Shown one piece after another: positions 14,978-17,030 of a stretch of 17,030 nucleotides of DNA (position 1 is the stretch's first letter; every line of letters starts with the position of its first letter). The notes under the pieces are model-generated. The model was not told the DNA's origin. It did no database searches and saw nothing but the letters and a program-made list of their open reading frames with translations. Origin of the DNA: JBFXAN01 sp050184225 (GTDB taxonomy: Bacteria; Chloroflexota; Dehalococcoidia; CAUJGQ01); assembly GCA_050184225.1 (NCBI GenBank), contig JBFXAN010000142.1, forward strand, positions 1 to 17,030, written 5' to 3'. The position numbers were made by a program, and so were the translations under genes.

Positions 14978-16741
14978 CTAGTCTCCGACTGCTGTACGCG
15001 CCAGCGCCTCCTCCTGGTCGCGGAGCTCCAGGTCGTAGATCTGCTGATAGAGTCCGTTGGCGGCCAGGAGCTCGTCATGACGGCCGCGCTCGACGATCCG
15101 GCCGCGTTGGAGGACGAGGATCTGGTCGGCGCGCTGGACCGTGCGCAGCCGCTGGGCGATGACGAAGGTCGTCCGGCCCTGCATCAGGTCGGCGAGCGCC
15201 TGCTGAATCAGGTATTCGGTGTGCATATCGACGCTCGATGTCGAGTCGTCGAAGACGAGGATGCGCGGGTCGAGCAGCAGCGTCCGGGCGATGGCGATCC
15301 GCTGCTTCTGGCCGCCGGAGAGGGTGACGCCGCGCTCACCCACCCAGGTGTCGTAGCCTTCCGGCAGTGTCATGATGAAGTCGTGGATGCGGGCGACCTT
15401 CGCCGCTTCGATCACTTCGTCGTCGGTGGCGTCGACGCGGCCGTAGCGGATGTTTTCGCGGATCGTGTCGATAAAGAGGAAGACATCCTGCTGGACGATG
15501 CCGATCTGGCGGCGCAGCGAGGCGAGCGTCACATCGCGAATATCATGATCGTCGATCGTGATCCGGCCGCCGGTGACGTCGTAGAAGCGGGGCAGCAGGT
15601 TGACGACCGTGGACTTACCCGATCCGGTCGGGCCGAGCAGCGCGATCATCTGGCCAGGCGGCGCGTCGACATCGATGTTGCGGAGGACGGCACTGACGGC
15701 GTCGTAGCCGAAGGAGACATCTTCGAAGCGGACGCGGCCCTCGATGTTGGTGAGCTCGAACGCATCGGGCTTCTCCTTGACGGCGGATTCGGCGTCGAGG
15801 ATCTCGTAGACGCGCGTGCCGGATGAGGTGGCACGGGCGAAGCTGTTGAGCATGAAGCCGAGGCTGCGCATCGGTAGTTGCAGCAACGTGAGATAGAAGA
15901 AGAACGCGGTCAGTTCGCCGAGGCTGAGCCGGCCGGCGTTGACCTCGTGTCCGCCGTACCAGGCGCAGACGACCAGGGAGAGGGCGCCGAGGCCGTTGAG
16001 CAGCGGCGTGTTGACCGCCTGGATGCGGTTGGCGTGGTAGGAATCGACGAAAAGCTTGTTCACCGCTTTCCAGAACTTGAGGCTTTCAAAGCTCTCACGG
16101 GCGAAGGTCTTGACGACGCGCATGCCGGAGAGGTTCTCCTGGAGGACGGTGCTCATCTCCCCCTGCTCATCCTGGATCCGGTCCCAGACGGGGCGCAGCG
16201 CGATGTTCATCCAGATCGAGCGGGCGGCGATGATCGGCAGGAAGACCCAGGAGACGAGCGCCAGCCGCCAGTTGGCCGCGAGCATCAGGCCGAGCGCGGC
16301 GAAGAGGAGGACGATCGTGTACGACATGCGGATCAGGCCCATCGAGACGTACATACGGATGCTCTCGACGTCGCCGGTGGCGCGGGCCATGATCTGGCCG
16401 ATCTGCGCCTTGTCGTGATAGGCGTAGGAGAGTTTCTGCAGGCGGTCGTAGATCTGATTGCGGATGTCGAAGGCGATGTGCTGCGCCAGCCATTCGGCGA
16501 CGTATTGCTGGATGTAGCCGAAGATGCCGCGACAGACGGCCGCGGCAAAGATCGCGCCGGCCGCCACGAGCAGCAGCCGCTTGTCCTCGCCGCTGGTGCC
16601 AATATTGACGGCCCAGCCGATCAGCTGTGGCTGCACCAGCACGAAGGCGCCGGAGGCGAAGACCGCGAGAGTAGCCAGGGCAAACTGCCACCGGTACGGC
16701 CGGATGAAGCCGAGCAATCGGATCAAGACGTGGTGACGCAC
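14978..16741 (-). CDS. ABC exporter half-transporter with degenerate ATP site, partner subunit
   Basis: 587-residue membrane-ATPase fusion, the first gene of the exporter operon. Six helices (about 15-310) are followed by an ATPase domain with Walker A GPTGSGKST (370-378) and an intact signature LSGGQ (474-478). Two hydrolysis residues are altered: Walker B reads ILVFDD, so the catalytic Glu is Asp499, and the switch His is Gln530 (IAQRLRT). These changes are known in the non-hydrolysing site of heterodimeric exporters such as TM287/288 and BmrCD. The canonical signature here would serve the partner's intact Walker site. The start is GTG at 16741 behind GGGGGGA at five bases. A strong promoter lies 39-68 bases upstream. 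Confidence 0.94.
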   Translation of the reverse strand: MRHHVLIRLLGFIRPYRWQFALATLAVFASGAFVLVQPQLIGWAVNIGTSGEDKRLLLVAAGAIFAAAVCRGIFGYIQQYVAEWLAQHIAFDIRNQIYDRLQKLSYAYHDKAQIGQIMARATGDVESIRMYVSMGLIRMSYTIVLLFAALGLMLAANWRLALVSWVFLPIIAARSIWMNIALRPVWDRIQDEQGEMSTVLQENLSGMRVVKTFARESFESLKFWKAVNKLFVDSYHANRIQAVNTPLLNGLGALSLVVCAWYGGHEVNAGRLSLGELTAFFFYLTLLQLPMRSLGFMLNSFARATSSGTRVYEILDAESAVKEKPDAFELTNIEGRVRFEDVSFGYDAVSAVLRNIDVDAPPGQMIALLGPTGSGKSTVVNLLPRFYDVTGGRITIDDHDIRDVTLASLRRQIGIVQQDVFLFIDTIRENIRYGRVDATDDEVIEAAKVARIHDFIMTLPEGYDTWVGERGVTLSGGQKQRIAIARTLLLDPRILVFDDSTSSVDMHTEYLIQQALADLMQGRTTFVIAQRLRTVQRADQILVLQRGRIVERGRHDELLAANGLYQQIYDLELRDQEEALARTAVGD

Positions 16742-16779
16742 GTGGTCCCCCCAGAGCGCAGCGGCAACGCGGTGAGCGC

Positions 16780-16809
16780 ATCATAGCGCAAGGTTGACGT
16801 GTACGTCAA
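16780..16809 (-). promoter_or_regulatory. Exporter operon promoter with palindromic operator
   Basis: On the minus strand, TTGACG (16809-16804) and TATGAT (16785-16780) are separated by 18 bases; each matches five of six consensus bases. The -35 box forms one end of a palindrome at 16794-16809, TTGACGT-GT-ACGTCAA, with perfect 7-bp arms. A dimeric repressor of the TetR or MarR type could bind there and block the promoter. The predicted start is near 16773, giving a leader of about 30 bases. Confidence 0.7.
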
Positions 16810-16850
16810 AGTTGGGTGGACGGGTGTTCGGTTCTTTACCTAACCCCCGG

Positions 16851-16875
16851 CCCCCTTCCCTCGCAGGGAAGGGGG
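16851..16875. repeat. CCCCCTTCCCT hairpin
   Basis: CCCCCTTCCCT (16851-16861) and AGGGAAGGGGG (16865-16875) form a perfect 11-bp stem with a CGC loop. No T-run follows in either direction. It looks like a dispersed intergenic repeat and heads the first direct-repeat unit. Confidence 0.8.
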
Positions 16876-17029
16876 AGTCCTCGTCAACCATGGTCTGGCA
16901 GTATCTCGTTTGTCTGCGCGATGCTCATCCTTCACCAACAGTCGCTCGATCAGACTCCCACTCCTCAGCAATGGAAGGGGGAGTCAGCATCAACCGTGGT
17001 CTGCCAGTATCTCGTCTGGATGCGGCAAG
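16867..17029. repeat. Imperfect direct repeat, two units about 106 bases apart
   Basis: Unit 1 (16867-16923) and unit 2 (16973-17029) share GGAAGGGGGAGTC, then TCAACC, TGGTCTG, CAGTATCTCGT and TGCG blocks with scattered substitutions. Unit 2 is also preceded by a decayed left hairpin arm (GACTCCCACTCC). No coding potential is seen between 16810 and the window end, and the second unit runs to the edge, so more copies may follow. Confidence 0.75.
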
Positions 17030-17030
17030 T

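Noticed and set aside
12760..15162. 800-residue plus-strand open frame opposite the exporter gene, with similar frames further right
   Set aside because: Its composition is the reverse complement of ATPase codons (Asp/Glu/Val/Gly runs). The minus strand carries intact Walker, signature and switch motifs.
16851..17030. CRISPR-like array at the right edge
   Set aside because: Only two imperfect units, with long, unequal conserved blocks and no regular spacers or cas genes.

Overview
The window is a GC-rich bacterial chromosome segment with frequent GTG/TTG starts, strong purine-rich ribosome binding sites, a Tat-exported lipoprotein, a Gly/Met-rich N-terminal extension on an ABC exporter subunit, and many intergenic palindromic repeats. 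This combination suggests a Chloroflexota relative, probably Thermomicrobia-like. The assignment is an inference from style, since no rRNA or marker gene is present. The first 14 bases are a pure G run, which may mark a contig edge.

Layout. 23-4466 (minus) is a branched-chain amino-acid/amide (HAAT/Liv-type) ABC importer operon in transcription order livG, livH, livM, binding lipoprotein; the second ATPase (livF) is not in the window. A promoter with an overlapping inverted repeat sits near 4637-4666. 4662-6045 (minus) holds a secreted protein of unknown function whose 3' end overlaps a RimJ/RimL-type GNAT acetyltransferase by 23 bases. 6252-7004 (minus) is a secreted protein with two fibronectin-III domains and its own terminator. 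7117-7478 (plus) is a frameshifted, signal-less FnIII fragment. 7567-8217 (minus) is an exported or membrane-anchored unknown that appears to be transcribed leaderless.

8619-10812 (plus) pairs cysE (serine O-acetyltransferase) with cysS (cysteinyl-tRNA synthetase), that is, the committed step of cysteine synthesis beside the enzyme that charges cysteine onto tRNA. 10945-11805 (plus) is an MBL-fold metallohydrolase. 11889-12928 (minus) is a toxin-antitoxin neighbourhood: an intact RelBE/ParE-type pair followed by two decayed small overlapping genes. 13000-16741 (minus) encodes two half-size ABC exporters with complementary lesions in their ATP sites, as expected of an asymmetric heterodimeric multidrug exporter. 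It has a near-consensus promoter whose -35 box lies in a 16-bp palindrome.

Four different intergenic repeat types occur: a 34-bp perfect inverted repeat between cysE and cysS, a 28-bp inverted repeat at 7489-7560, a CTGAGTG/ACTCAGT cluster before cysE, and a hairpin plus imperfect direct repeats at the right edge. I found no tRNA, rRNA, CRISPR array or transposase. The most unusual items are the decayed two-gene unit beside relBE, the exporter operator, and the density of unrelated palindromic repeats.
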